64,000 bases of DNA from contig CBIHOV010000020.1 of the NCBI GenBank assembly GCA_966211765.1, positions 1-64,000 on the forward strand, written 5' to 3'. The DNA comes from Paraflavitalea sp966211765. Its GTDB lineage: Bacteria; Bacteroidota; Bacteroidia; Chitinophagales; Chitinophagaceae. A program made the position numbers and the translations under genes. The notes beneath the pieces were generated by a model. The model worked only from the letters and a program-made list of their open reading frames with translations. It was not told the DNA's origin and made no database searches. Positions 44,501 to 51,996 of this stretch are shown in pieces (the stretch's first letter is position 1; every line of letters begins with the position of its first letter).

Positions 44501-45795
44501 GCGAATGTTTTCTCAAAATCCTGTACCGCCCGCAATCCCATAGAAGACAATTTACCGGTAACGGAAGAAGAACCACGGCTTACCGGGTCCTCCCACAATC
44601 GCTGGTAAAGGCCATTTACCCGGTTTGCAGGCGCTCCATTGGGCGGAAATTCGGTTCCGGGCCCCAATGTGGTGTTATAGGGATTGGGTTCACCCAGGTC
44701 CATCAGACCTACGATATCCCTGGTTTCGGTAGTAGAGCCATTCCGGTTGGTTACCCATACTTCCATCCGCATGATCTGGATCTGCGAGTTCACCACCGGC
44801 AGATTGGACATGGCTTTGTTGAAGTTATTCCGGAAATACTGGGACAGCAGGAAGTGGCGGTTCTCCTCATAATCATTGGCTTTGAACTCAAAAACCATAT
44901 TCGACGATCCGCCCTGCAAGCCCATGGATTGCCTTTGGGAACGCTGGTTGGCCAATACACCCGTCACAAAAAGTTTTCCAAACTGCAACTGGGTCTTGAT
45001 ACCAAATAATTGCTGGGCGCCGGGGATCAGGGAACCTTTGGAAGAGAATGCGACATTACCAGCCTCGATCCGCTTAATGATCTCATCATCAGTACCGGTA
45101 TAGTCCAGTTTCAGTTGATTATCGAAGTCAAAATTGGCCAGGGTATTGTAATTGATAGGCAGTTTCAGCTTATCGCCGATATTACCGATCACGCTCAGGT
45201 TGGCATTCATGTCGAAATCAAAACCGCCATTCTTACGTGCTCTTTCGGGCAGTGCAGGGTTTTTGATATTCTGGCCCTGGTATCCGGCAATGATGTTCAC
45301 TTCACCCTGCGGCCTGATCTCTACTTTACCATTACCAAATATGCGGTTGAACAGGTTATCGGTGACCGACATCTTAGGCTGCACCAACTTCTTATTGAGG
45401 CTACTGAGAATATTGGAACGCTTCTTAAAGTAATCCACCTCCATTTTACGAGACTGCAGCTGCATGAACTCATCAAAAGTGAGGTAAGTTGGCTTACGGT
45501 AATAAAACCCGCCGATCTTTTCAATGATGTAATACTGCTTGGTCTTGGGATCGTATATAACTGAGTCTGTAATGTTTACAGGGTCTTTCAGGTCGAGTGA
45601 GCTCCTGGTTGGATTGGAGTATTTATCGCCACGACGGTCATGAATGGGATACTTGAGCGTGTCGGCAGCGACGCGCTGTGGGGGGGCCTGAACAGGCGCC
45701 TGAAAAGCCATGGCTGTAGTACTAATACAGCACAGGATTAACAAAGCAGCGCTACATAAGGCTGTAAGTCTAATGTGGTTGAATGTGCGGACCAA
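38590..45795 (-). CDS. sprA: Type IX secretion outer-membrane translocon SprA (Sov)
   Basis: 2401 residues, the usual giant size. SprA is the single-polypeptide 36-strand barrel through which type IX cargo crosses the outer membrane. The signal peptide (ending TTAMA, about residue 29) follows a TTG start at 45793-45795. The early region with FDEFMQLQSRKMEVDYFKKR and the SprA N-terminal-type repeats (EVNIIAGYQGQNIKNPAL; SFNVDFTATN) are typical, as is the C-terminal strand block. The gene lies 48 bp downstream of ruvA, a pairing common in Bacteroidota. The other type IX genes in this window are unlinked to it. Confidence 0.96.
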   Translation of the reverse strand: MVRTFNHIRLTALCSAALLILCCISTTAMAFQAPVQAPPQRVAADTLKYPIHDRRGDKYSNPTRSSLDLKDPVNITDSVIYDPKTKQYYIIEKIGGFYYRKPTYLTFDEFMQLQSRKMEVDYFKKRSNILSSLNKKLVQPKMSVTDNLFNRIFGNGKVEIRPQGEVNIIAGYQGQNIKNPALPERARKNGGFDFDMNANLSVIGNIGDKLKLPINYNTLANFDFDNQLKLDYTGTDDEIIKRIEAGNVAFSSKGSLIPGAQQLFGIKTQLQFGKLFVTGVLANQRSQRQSMGLQGGSSNMVFEFKANDYEENRHFLLSQYFRNNFNKAMSNLPVVNSQIQIMRMEVWVTNRNGSTTETRDIVGLMDLGEPNPYNTTLGPGTEFPPNGAPANRVNGLYQRLWEDPVSRGSSSVTGKLSSMGLRAVQDFEKTFARKLNPSDYYFNPQVGFLSLSQPLQPDEVLGVAFQYSYNGKIFQVGEFSQDVPPDTTAAVSGTQKVLFLKLLKATSQRTNLPLWELMMKNVYSLKSADGSYLSSIQPGDFKLNVLYEQPSLGKKRFLPEGDKTGVPLISVLNLDRLNARNDPLPDGVFDYIEGFTVISQQARIIFPFLEPFGRDLEQQAFASSTPDIRQKYVYYPLYDTIKEIAKTYANLDRYIIQGSAKGNSSSEIQLGAFNVPQGSVSVTAGGQTLRENVDYSVDYNLGTVKILNQAILNSGLPVNVQFENNGGFGIQNRNFLGLRVDYMAKTTARESLQIGATMVRLAERPFFTKTGYNEDPIRNTMYGVDFNYRTEAPRLTHWLNKLPFYNSTEMSTITAYGEAAYLKPGHPKQIGEGRSGLIFIDDFEGARNAIDLRFPLVNWGLASTPAGNGLFPEADLRDSLPYGMNRAKIAWYNIEPVLQDKRAANNPIRTNPPAGGADAEFNDPRVRPVNVTQIYPNRTPDFGQAQLVTFDMAYYPTDKGPYNFDAINVTGDGKLQNPEKRWGGIMRGIDQVDFETGNVEFIEFWLQDPYLKNPGSNGGQLYFNLGNISEDVLKDGKRFFENGISGAVTKALEDSATKWGKVPANPIQVTQAFSNDPADRPLQDAGFDGLDDEAERRKFQNYLSQLAANFGVNSAIYQKAVQDPANDNFLNYRDQAYDASKTGILGRYKQINSPQGNSPVASSGSEFVSAFTLYPDQEEFNRDNTLNELEEYFEYKVELKRNEFLVGHNFITDSIGFTPSGGMHETWYLFRIPVAGYQNKVGNIPDFKSIRFIRMYLTGFTDSVVLRFAKLELVRNQWRRFNYELDTTGQYVTIPPTSSTSFKQLAVNIEENSSRKPIPYRTPPGVVRQQQLSNNNVNILLNEQSLSLQVCGLPIKETRGVFKTMNLDLRQYGRLQMYIHAESVNSSTDIKDGELYGVIRLGNDLINNFYEVRIPLKMTPWNTNSDDLIWPSQNELDLELEKLIKLKVVRNNTGSNINYFKQTEADGKEYAILGNPNLGEVRVMFAGVENRHRELACTEVWINELRLSELNEKGAWAALGRIDFKLADLGTLYLSGSARTTGFGTLEQRINERAREDFTQFDVATQLELGKLLPQKAGISIPFYASYSKTVSTPQYDPYDLDIKLKDKIKAAPGEQKDSIRNDAVDIKTIKSVNFTNVKKNNTSGKKQQIWSIENIDVSYSYYKEEQHNPLIENNELTRHRAGLGYNYSSTPKYWEPAKRLFKSKSPWLAIIKDFNLNPLPSLLGLRFDVNRQFGAYRPRNVGEPKGTLPETYDKFFTFDRVYNLRWDLTRSFNVDFTATNKAWIDEDSGRLDKAERKRMWDNLWKGGRTIAYTQTANFSYTLPTSKLPFLDWTTIRANYVASFNWIGASLIARNLGNTISNTQQRGLNAELDFTRLYSKSRLLRAFDEEGAPAPAPTEPNANKQDTTGKKKRVKRDRSQPLQLSNGVKYAGRFLTMLKRMNLQYAENASATIFGYTDSTRVMGMNFKSMAPGLGFVFGKQPDTTFINTMAKKGWLTSDSLFNFQNMQDYSQKITINAQLMPIRDLTIDINLDKSFGKNYRELYKDTTGTGLHFSRLAPYTAGSFSVSWIAFKTLFTPVNPNEVSETFQKFESNRIILSKRLAEQNPYWQGLPANEKIQSDGYYTGYNRYAIDVLIPSFIAAYTGKDPNSVALIKQSNPNIRSNPFSGIIPKPNWGLTYTGLTRIPGMEKIFTSFTLSHRYNSQLSMNSYNSSLLYQDRFALAYPSFIDSTSGNYVPYFLVPNITIGERFEPLIDFDMQFTNQVTARFGYKKSRQLSLSLIDFQLSESRSTEFEFGAGYRKRGLFSFIKWKGKPMDNDASFRLDFSIRDDITANSRLDQTQTLPTAGQKVVFINPTIDYVISNRVNIKLYFEQRRVIPKISTSPPITNTKAGVQIRISLAQ

Positions 45796-45843
45796 TCTTT
45801 TTTCTCCAAGAATTAGTAAGGTAGAATTCCGTTTGCGATAGGC

Positions 45844-46428
45844 TTAGAGTGTTTTTAACGCTTTCTTGATAATATCTTCTACTACGGCGAGGTCCGGCTG
45901 AGCTTTGACTACTTTTTGAACAGCTTGTTCACCGGCGGCCCGGGGTATACCCAGTGCCATCAGAGCATTTAACGCATCCTGTTCCAACGTATTGTTTTTC
46001 AAGGGGGAAATATTTGCGTCCCAGGTGGTTTTGCCTATTTTGTCCCTCAATTCCAGTACGATACGTTCGGCTGATTTTCTACCAATGCCTTTGATACTCT
46101 CCAGTTGTTTGGTATTCCCGTTGGCAATGGCCCGTACAATTTCATCAGGCTTCAACGAAGACAACATCATCCTTGCTGTTGCTGCACCCACACCGGATAC
46201 ACTGATGAGCATCATGAACAACTCTTTTTCCGCAACTTCCGAGAAGCCATATAAGATGTGTGCATCTTCGCGAATATGCAGGTATGTGTACAATAGACCC
46301 TTTTCGAGCTCCTGTATGGCCGAGTAAGTATGAAGGCTGATGTTCAGTTCATACCCTACTCCATTGGCTTCCAAATGAACTACAGTAGGTGTTTTGTACG
46401 CGAAATTGCCCCGTATAAACGCAATCAT
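45844..46428 (-). CDS. ruvA: Holliday junction branch migration protein RuvA
   Basis: 194 residues, full length. Domain I is an OB fold (MIAFIRGNFAYKTPTVVHLEANGVGYE), domain II has two helix-hairpin-helix motifs (SGVGAATARMML, IKGIGRKSAERIVLEL), and domain III (about 145-194) contacts RuvB. RuvA tetramers hold the Holliday junction for RuvB-driven migration. Transcribed towards sprA and probably together with it. Just upstream is a set of heptamer repeats and hairpins. Confidence 0.97.
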   Translation of the reverse strand: MIAFIRGNFAYKTPTVVHLEANGVGYELNISLHTYSAIQELEKGLLYTYLHIREDAHILYGFSEVAEKELFMMLISVSGVGAATARMMLSSLKPDEIVRAIANGNTKQLESIKGIGRKSAERIVLELRDKIGKTTWDANISPLKNNTLEQDALNALMALGIPRAAGEQAVQKVVKAQPDLAVVEDIIKKALKTL

Positions 46429-46452
46429 GGCTGCGAAAATAAGGTAAAAATG

Positions 46453-46487
46453 ATTTCGGATTTCTGATTTAGAACTTAGAATTGCCG
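46453..46487. repeat. Degenerate heptamer repeat upstream of ruvA
   Basis: Five consecutive 7-bp units beginning at 46453, 46460, 46467, 46474 and 46481, of the pattern A[T/C]T followed by four variable bases (for example ATTTCGG, ATTTCTG, ATTTAGA). Confidence 0.5.
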
Positions 46488-46491
46488 TTAG

Positions 46492-46554
46492 TACCCTGAA
46501 ATGGGTAGTCCATTTCAGGGTATTGACAGGCCTACGATTGACAAAGCCTGTGCC
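46492..46554. repeat. Hairpin cluster between ruvA and fabH
   Basis: A perfect 12-bp inverted repeat (46492-46503 with 46511-46522, 7-nt loop) is followed by ACAGGC (46526-46531) with GCCTGT (46546-46551). A third small one, AAGGG with CCCTT, is at 46559-46574. Confidence 0.55.
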
Positions 46555-46735
46555 AACGAAGGGCTAAAACCCTTTACAGGCAGGACTCCGCCCTCAAGTA
46601 GCACCTTGGCCGGCTACCGGTAATCTTTCCAGAATTACTTATTTATTATGATCTTACTTTGCCGGCGTCAAATTGTCAAGGGTCCTAAAGCGGCAGCCCT
46701 CAGGCGCTGAATTCCAGACTATTGACTCTTTTCCC

Positions 46736-46743
46736 TAATTTTG
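46736..46743 (+). promoter_or_regulatory. -7 box of fabH
   Basis: TAATTTTG matches TAnnTTTG and lies 51 nt before the ATG at 46795, predicting a leader of about 45 nt. Confidence 0.45.
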
Positions 46744-46794
46744 CCCACTCTTTAATGTTCTTATTCAATATCTAAAGCGATTTATAATAGTAGC

Positions 46795-47787
46795 ATGAGT
46801 CAAAAAATCACAGCTGCCATCACCGCGGTAGGTGGCTATGTTCCCGAAGACAGGCTGACGAATTTCGACCTGGAAAAAATGGTAGAGACCAATGATGAAT
46901 GGATCCGTACCCGCACCGGTATCAGTGAAAGGAGAATACTGAAAGGTGAAGGCCTGGCCACTTCCGACATGGTGGTGCCGGCAGTAAGGCAATTGTGCGA
47001 GAAAAGAGGCATCGACCCCTCTGAGATAGATGCCATGATAGTAGGCACTGTTACGCCCGATATGCTTTTCCCCTCCACCGCTAACCTGGCCTGTCATAAG
47101 CTCGGCGCTAAAAATGCCTGGGGCTTCGACCTGCTGGCTGCCTGTTCAGGCTTTTTATATGCACTCACCACCGGCGCTGCCCTGGTAGAAAGCGGACGTT
47201 ATAAAAAGGTAGTGGTAGTGGGCGCCGATAAAATGAGCTCTATCGTTAATTATAATGACCGCGCCACCTGTATCATTTTTGGAGATGGCGCCGGCGCTGT
47301 ATTACTGGAGCCTTCTACAGATGGTAATGGTGTACTGGACAGCATCCTGCGAAGCGATGGCTCAGGCGGCAATTACCTGCACATGAAGGCTGGCGGTTCT
47401 TTACGCCCTGCCTCTAATGAAACGGTGGCCAACAATGAACACTATGCCTATCAGGAAGGTCAGGCCGTATTTAAATTTGCCGTTAAAGGCATGGCCGATG
47501 TAAGTGCAGAATTGCTGGAACGCAATCAACTTACCGGTGATGATATCGCCTGGCTCGTACCACACCAGGCCAACAAACGTATTATCGATGCCACTGCCGA
47601 TCGTATGGGGCTTTCACACGAAAAAGTGATGCTCAACATACAACGCTATGGTAATACTACAGCTGCTACCATTCCACTTTGTTTGTGGGAATGGGAAAAG
47701 CAACTGAACAAAGGCGATAATATTGTGCTGGCTGCTTTTGGTGGTGGTTTTACCTGGGGAGCCACGCTGGTGAAATGGGCTTATTAA
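46795..47787 (+). CDS. fabH: Beta-ketoacyl-ACP synthase III
   Basis: 330 residues, full length. It condenses acetyl- or branched acyl-CoA with malonyl-ACP to start fatty-acid synthesis. The catalytic triad is visible: Cys in LLAACSGFLYAL (about residue 114), His in WLVPHQANKRI (about 256) and Asn in QRYGNTTAATIPL (about 286). The motif NDEWIRTRTGISERR is also typical. No other fab gene adjoins, but fabD is 2 kb away on the other strand. It ends with a strong terminator. Confidence 0.97.
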   Translation: MSQKITAAITAVGGYVPEDRLTNFDLEKMVETNDEWIRTRTGISERRILKGEGLATSDMVVPAVRQLCEKRGIDPSEIDAMIVGTVTPDMLFPSTANLACHKLGAKNAWGFDLLAACSGFLYALTTGAALVESGRYKKVVVVGADKMSSIVNYNDRATCIIFGDGAGAVLLEPSTDGNGVLDSILRSDGSGGNYLHMKAGGSLRPASNETVANNEHYAYQEGQAVFKFAVKGMADVSAELLERNQLTGDDIAWLVPHQANKRIIDATADRMGLSHEKVMLNIQRYGNTTAATIPLCLWEWEKQLNKGDNIVLAAFGGGFTWGATLVKWAY

Positions 47788-47853
47788 AAAAGAGCAGCTG
47801 GTTTACCTGCGGTTTGTAGCTAGAATTGTAAGCATGTTATTTAAAATACATTC

Positions 47854-47883
47854 AACCCGTTGGTATGTCACCAACGGGTTTTT
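47854..47883 (+). terminator. Terminator after fabH
   Basis: Perfect 10-bp stem (47854-47863 with 47871-47880), 7-nt loop, then a T run. It lies 66 bp past the fabH stop. Confidence 0.9.
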
Positions 47884-47976
47884 GATTTTCAAATTATTTC
47901 AGCGCTTGTTCTCTTTACGGCAGTTTCGCATTGGCACATTTGGTATTTTCACGTTCCCAAATTTACAACGCTTATT

Positions 47977-49200
47977 ATGGCAGATCAAAACTTCCCCCTA
48001 ACGGGTTTCGGTTCCCTGGCTATTCATGGTGGTCACGAGCAGGACCCGCAATACGCACACCTCACGCCTATCTTTGCTACTTCTACTTTTGTGTATGATT
48101 CCGCGGAACAAGGCATGCGCCGCTTCAGCGGAGAAGAAAAAGGATACATCTATACCCGCTGGGGCAATCCTACTATGACGGAAGCAGCAGATAAGATCGC
48201 AGCCATGGAAAGCTTTGGCCTTACAGATGGCAGCGGTAATCCACTTCCTATAAAGGGCTACTTACAGGCCTCTGGCATGGCAGCTATCAGCGCCCTGTTT
48301 ATGAGCACGCTCAAGACAGGCGATAAGATACTCTCCCATTATTCTTTATATGGAGGCTCACAGGAGCTGATGGAAAAATTGTTGCCTGATTTTGGAATCA
48401 GTGCAGTGATTGTCGATCTGCGCGATCTGAACAAAGCGGAAGATGCATTGAAAGCAGATCCGGCCATCAAGATGATCTACCTGGAAACACCGGCCAATCC
48501 TACCCTGCAGTGCGTAGACATTGAAGCGCTCACCAAACTGGGTAAGCAATACGGTAAGATCATTGCCTGCGACAATACTTTCGCCACGCCGTACCTGCAA
48601 CAGCCATTCCGCTTTGGGGTAGACTTTGTGATCCATTCCACCACCAAATTCCTCAACGGGCATGGCACTTCCATTGGCGGGGTGTTTTTGGGAAGGGATA
48701 TTGAGTTTATGAATACCTGGGGAGGAAAGGTACACAAGATGCTGGGTGGAAACAGTAACCCTTTCGACGCCTTTCTGCTGGTCAATGGCATGAAGACGCT
48801 GGAAGTACGTATGGACCGGCATTGTCACAATGCCATGGAAGTAGCCGGCTTCTTTGAAGGGCATGCTGCGGTAGCCAAAGTGAATTATACAGGCTTGCCC
48901 AACCACCCTGATTATTATATTGCTGCCAAACAGATGCGCCACCCGGGAGCGATGCTAAGCATTGAATTGAAGGGCGGTTTGCAGGCAGGTATCAATATGA
49001 TGAACCGGCTCAGGATGTGTACACGTACGGTATCGCTGGGAACCTGCGATACGCTGATGTGTCACCCGGCTTCCATGACACACTACAGTGTGCCTAAAGA
49101 AAAACGCGAACAATACGGTATCACGGATGGGCTGATACGCATCAGTGTGGGCATGGAAAATATACAGGATATTATTGCAGATATAAATCAGGCATTATGA
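47977..49200 (+). CDS. PLP-dependent Cys/Met metabolism enzyme (methionine gamma-lyase-like)
   Basis: 407 residues from the ATG at 47977; the longer open frame begins inside the fabH terminator and is rejected. The start FGSLAIHGGHEQDP, the YTRWGNPT segment, the ACDNTFATPYLQQP region and the Schiff-base Lys in IHSTTKFLNGHG are those of the gamma-lyase/O-acylhomoserine sulfhydrylase family. The C-terminal DGLIRISVGMENIQDI is conserved. Methionine gamma-lyase, cystathionine gamma-lyase and sulfhydrylase cannot be told apart safely by eye. It overlaps the next gene by 4 nt (ATGA). Confidence 0.9.
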   Translation: MADQNFPLTGFGSLAIHGGHEQDPQYAHLTPIFATSTFVYDSAEQGMRRFSGEEKGYIYTRWGNPTMTEAADKIAAMESFGLTDGSGNPLPIKGYLQASGMAAISALFMSTLKTGDKILSHYSLYGGSQELMEKLLPDFGISAVIVDLRDLNKAEDALKADPAIKMIYLETPANPTLQCVDIEALTKLGKQYGKIIACDNTFATPYLQQPFRFGVDFVIHSTTKFLNGHGTSIGGVFLGRDIEFMNTWGGKVHKMLGGNSNPFDAFLLVNGMKTLEVRMDRHCHNAMEVAGFFEGHAAVAKVNYTGLPNHPDYYIAAKQMRHPGAMLSIELKGGLQAGINMMNRLRMCTRTVSLGTCDTLMCHPASMTHYSVPKEKREQYGITDGLIRISVGMENIQDIIADINQAL

Positions 49201-49664
49201 GCATCAATATAAGAAGGGCAGTAAAAGAAGACTGTCCACGGTTAATGGAACTGATACAGGAACTGGCAGTATTTGAAAAAGAGCCAGATGCGGTAACGGT
49301 AGCCATGGAACATTTTGTGGAAAGCGGCTTCGGCGCCAACCCCGTGTGGTGGGCCTTTGTAGCAGAAACACCAGGTACGGCGGAAGCGCCGGGCGTAGTG
49401 TATGGTTTTGCTTTATACTATATCCGTTATTCCACCTGGAAGGGCCAGCGCCTGTACCTGGAAGACCTGTTGGTGAGCGAGGCAGTGCGCGGACAAGGAA
49501 TGGGCAAATTGTTGTTTGAGCGGGTATTGCAGGAAGCCAAAGACAAGAAATACAGTGGAATGGTATGGCAGGTACTGGACTGGAATGAACCAGCCATTAA
49601 CTTCTATAAGAAATACAATGCCACGATCGACGATGGTTGGATGAATTGTACCATTGATCTTTGA
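49197..49664 (+). CDS. GNAT-family N-acetyltransferase (diamine acetyltransferase-like)
   Basis: 155 residues. The body resembles spermidine/spermine or thialysine acetyltransferases: INIRRAVKEDCPRLMELIQELA start, LYYIRYSTWKGQRLYLEDLLV with the acceptor-side strand, and the acetyl-CoA loop VRGQGMGKLL, then WQVLDWNEPAINFYKKY. Its overlap with the gamma-lyase gene shows translational coupling, so a link to sulfur amino acids or polyamines (thialysine) is possible; this is inference. A bidirectional terminator follows. Confidence 0.9.
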   Translation: MSINIRRAVKEDCPRLMELIQELAVFEKEPDAVTVAMEHFVESGFGANPVWWAFVAETPGTAEAPGVVYGFALYYIRYSTWKGQRLYLEDLLVSEAVRGQGMGKLLFERVLQEAKDKKYSGMVWQVLDWNEPAINFYKKYNATIDDGWMNCTIDL

Positions 49665-49681
49665 GCAGGTAGTAGTGAAAA

Positions 49682-49717
49682 GTAAAAGCGGTCTCTTTTT
49701 GACGAAACCGCTTTTAC
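49682..49717. terminator. Bidirectional terminator between acetyltransferase and fabD
   Basis: Perfect 11-bp stem (49682-49692 with 49707-49717) flanked by A and T runs within the stem ends, between convergent genes. Confidence 0.85.
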
Positions 49718-49743
49718 CTATAACTAGTACTTATTATCAGCTG

Positions 49744-50634
49744 TTAATCAACACTTTCGGTTTCAACCTTCTTATCGATCTTATTGATCAATCCCTGCAA
49801 TACTTTGCCGGGACCTACTTCGGTGAAACGGTAAGCACCCTCAGCAATCATCGCCTGGATGCTCTGCGTCCAGCGTACGGCGCCTGTGAGCTGGTCAATA
49901 AGGTTCTTTTTCATTTCTTCCTTATTGATGACGGCCTTGGCCACCACATTCTGGTAAATGGGGCAAGTGGGGTTGTAGAAGGTAATGCTTTCGATAGCTG
50001 CTTTTAATTCTTCGCGTGCAGGCTCCATGAAGGGGGAGTGGAAAGCGCCGCTTACGGGCAATATCAGGGCTCTTTTGGCGCCCGCTGCCTTCATACGTTC
50101 TACAGCGATCTCAATTCCTTTTACGGATCCGCTGATCACCAATTGACCTGGGCAGTTATAATTAGCCGGCACCACGATCTCACCTGTTTCAGCCTGGATA
50201 GCAGCACATACTTCCTCTACTTTAGCATCCTCCAGCGCCAATACAGCAGCCATAGTGGAAGGGGTTAATTCACATGCTTTTTGCATGGACTGTGCCCGCA
50301 CGCTAACCAGCTTTAAGCCATCTTCAAAACTCAGGGCTCCGCTGGCCACGAGGGCCGAAAACTCACCCAATGAATGGCCAGCCATCATATCGGGCCTGCC
50401 GGCATCGATACCTTTGAAGGCTATTACAGAGTGAAGGAAAACTGCTGGCTGAGTAACCTTGGTTTGTTTGAGCTCTTCCTCGCTTCCTTCAAACATAATA
50501 TCAGAAATACGGAAGCCCAATATTTCATTGGCCTGCTCAAATAACTTTTTTGCAAATACACTAAGGCGGTAAAGGTCTTTTCCCATTCCCGGAAACTGAG
50601 AACCCTGGCCAGGAAATACGTAAGCATGCATCAT
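49744..50634 (-). CDS. fabD: Malonyl-CoA:ACP transacylase
   Basis: 296 residues. Transfers malonyl from CoA to ACP. The start YVFPGQGSQFPGMGKDL, the active-site AGHSLGEFSALVASG (Ser about residue 93) and the His in VSGAFHSPFM (about 202) are all present; the Arg-containing segment SVRAQSMQKA lies between them. Two adjacent ATGs (codons 1 and 2) make the exact start uncertain by one residue. It is transcribed alone, converging on the acetyltransferase gene. Confidence 0.97.
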   Translation of the reverse strand: MMHAYVFPGQGSQFPGMGKDLYRLSVFAKKLFEQANEILGFRISDIMFEGSEEELKQTKVTQPAVFLHSVIAFKGIDAGRPDMMAGHSLGEFSALVASGALSFEDGLKLVSVRAQSMQKACELTPSTMAAVLALEDAKVEEVCAAIQAETGEIVVPANYNCPGQLVISGSVKGIEIAVERMKAAGAKRALILPVSGAFHSPFMEPAREELKAAIESITFYNPTCPIYQNVVAKAVINKEEMKKNLIDQLTGAVRWTQSIQAMIAEGAYRFTEVGPGKVLQGLINKIDKKVETESVD

Positions 50635-50821
50635 ATTTAGCTATAGAGGTTTAGACGAACAAAAATGCCACAAAGACTTTAACTAACCAAAACCTGTATC
50701 GTTTTATTGTTCTAACGCTAATTTTTGAAATAATATTAACGCTATGGTAATTTATAGTGCAGTAGTCCGTTGCCAGGAATTATAATATTTCCTACTACAA
50801 ATGATTGCTGCGGATATTGGT

Positions 50822-51418
50822 TTAATGCAGATCGGAAGATATCAGTTTGGTAAATTCACTGCGGGTTTCATTCTTTTCAAATTCACCCCAGAATGCCGAA
50901 GTAGTAGTTACAGAGTTTTGTTTTTGTACACCACGCATCATCATGCAGAGATGGGAAGCTTCAATAACCACTGCCACACCGAGGGGGCGCAAGGTATCTT
51001 TAATAGCATCCCGGATCTGGGTGGTTAACCGCTCCTGCACTTGTAGGCGGCGGGCAAATACATCTACTACGCGGGCAATCTTACTTAAGCCGGTAATATA
51101 GCCATTGGGAATGTAAGCCACATGTGCTTTACCATAAAAAGGTAACATATGGTGCTCGCACATGCTATAGAGTTCAATATCTTTTACAATGATCATTTCA
51201 CTTACACTCTCGTGGAACTTGGCAGAATTGAGAATAGAATGTGCATCGAGGCCATATCCCTGTGTGAGAAACTGCATGGCTTTGGCCATGCGTTCAGGTG
51301 TTTTGGTAAGTCCTTCGCGGTTGGGATCTTCGCCCAACAAAGACAAGGCGCTGCGGTAGTTTTCAATCAGGCCCGAGGTAGTCTTCTCATCGTACTCTTC
51401 TGATCTTGTATATGCCAT
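50822..51418 (-). CDS. folE: GTP cyclohydrolase I
   Basis: 198 residues from the ATG at 51416-51418 (MAYTRSEEYDEKTT). The open frame extends to a TTG next to the upstream stop, but that adds an unconserved 13-residue lead. GTP becomes 7,8-dihydroneopterin triphosphate. Visible: GLTKTPERMAKAMQFLTQGY, the zinc site CEHHMLPF with the second Cys in HLCMMM, and the GLSKIARVVDVFARRLQVQERLT signature. It is the last gene of a run with two PTPS/QueD paralogues that would use its product. Confidence 0.96.
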   Translation of the reverse strand: MAYTRSEEYDEKTTSGLIENYRSALSLLGEDPNREGLTKTPERMAKAMQFLTQGYGLDAHSILNSAKFHESVSEMIIVKDIELYSMCEHHMLPFYGKAHVAYIPNGYITGLSKIARVVDVFARRLQVQERLTTQIRDAIKDTLRPLGVAVVIEASHLCMMMRGVQKQNSVTTTSAFWGEFEKNETRSEFTKLISSDLH

Positions 51419-51457
51419 GGCTATTATATTTCGTGTTTCAGGTTTCGGATTGTTCAA

Positions 51458-51871
51458 TTAAACAGGGTACTCTACAAAATTCCTTTCTGTCTCATACAAG
51501 CGTACCTGCAAATCGAACTTTGCGTCAATCTTAGGCCTCAGCAATTCATAAATGACTACACAAATGTTCTCAGCAGTAGGATTGATAGCTTTGAAGAAAG
51601 GCGTATCCAAATTAAGGTTTTTGTGATCCAGCTTTTCCAGCACTTCTTCTTTGATCAGGTCGCTGAGTATTTTGAGGTCCATGACATAACCGGTAACAGG
51701 ATCGGGCTCCCCCACCAGTTTTACCACCAATTCATAATTGTGGCCATGAAAGTTGGGATTGTTGCACTTCCCAAATACCTCATCGTTCCTGGCCATGTCC
51801 CATGCGGGATTGTAGAGGCGATGGGCCGCATTGAAATGCTCTTTCCGGAAAACTGCTACTCTCTTATTCAT
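51458..51871 (-). CDS. 6-pyruvoyl-tetrahydropterin synthase / QueD family protein (copy 1)
   Basis: 137 residues. Zinc ligands His17, His42 and His44 (HFNAAHRL, FHGHNYEL), the catalytic Cys36 and the LDHKNLNLD segment are all present. The motif is Cys-x5-HGH, the spacing of mammalian-type PTPS, not Cys-x3-HGH as in E. coli QueD. It could make 6-pyruvoyl-tetrahydropterin for a biopterin-type cofactor, or 6-carboxytetrahydropterin for queuosine, or both. It is followed by folE 39 bp on and preceded by copy 2. Confidence 0.9.
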   Translation of the reverse strand: MNKRVAVFRKEHFNAAHRLYNPAWDMARNDEVFGKCNNPNFHGHNYELVVKLVGEPDPVTGYVMDLKILSDLIKEEVLEKLDHKNLNLDTPFFKAINPTAENICVVIYELLRPKIDAKFDLQVRLYETERNFVEYPV

Positions 51872-51996
51872 GTTTCAAAATACTAAAATAACGGTAGTAA
51901 GATAGGTTTACTGTCATATATACGACAAAACTAACAATCCGGTCTTAACAGGGCATTCCAGGAATTGTTCATAAAAAATACGGGGCGTACGGATTA

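Larger units (their letters stand above)
46429..46794. other. ruvA-fabH divergent intergenic region with repeats and hairpins
   Basis: 366 bp without a gene. It contains degenerate 7-bp repeats (46453-46487), a perfect 12-bp hairpin (46492-46522), two smaller inverted repeats and the fabH -7 box. Confidence 0.6.

Noticed and set aside
47860..47976. Longer N terminus of the gamma-lyase family gene
   Set aside because: It would begin inside the fabH terminator hairpin; the ATG at 47977 matches family starts.
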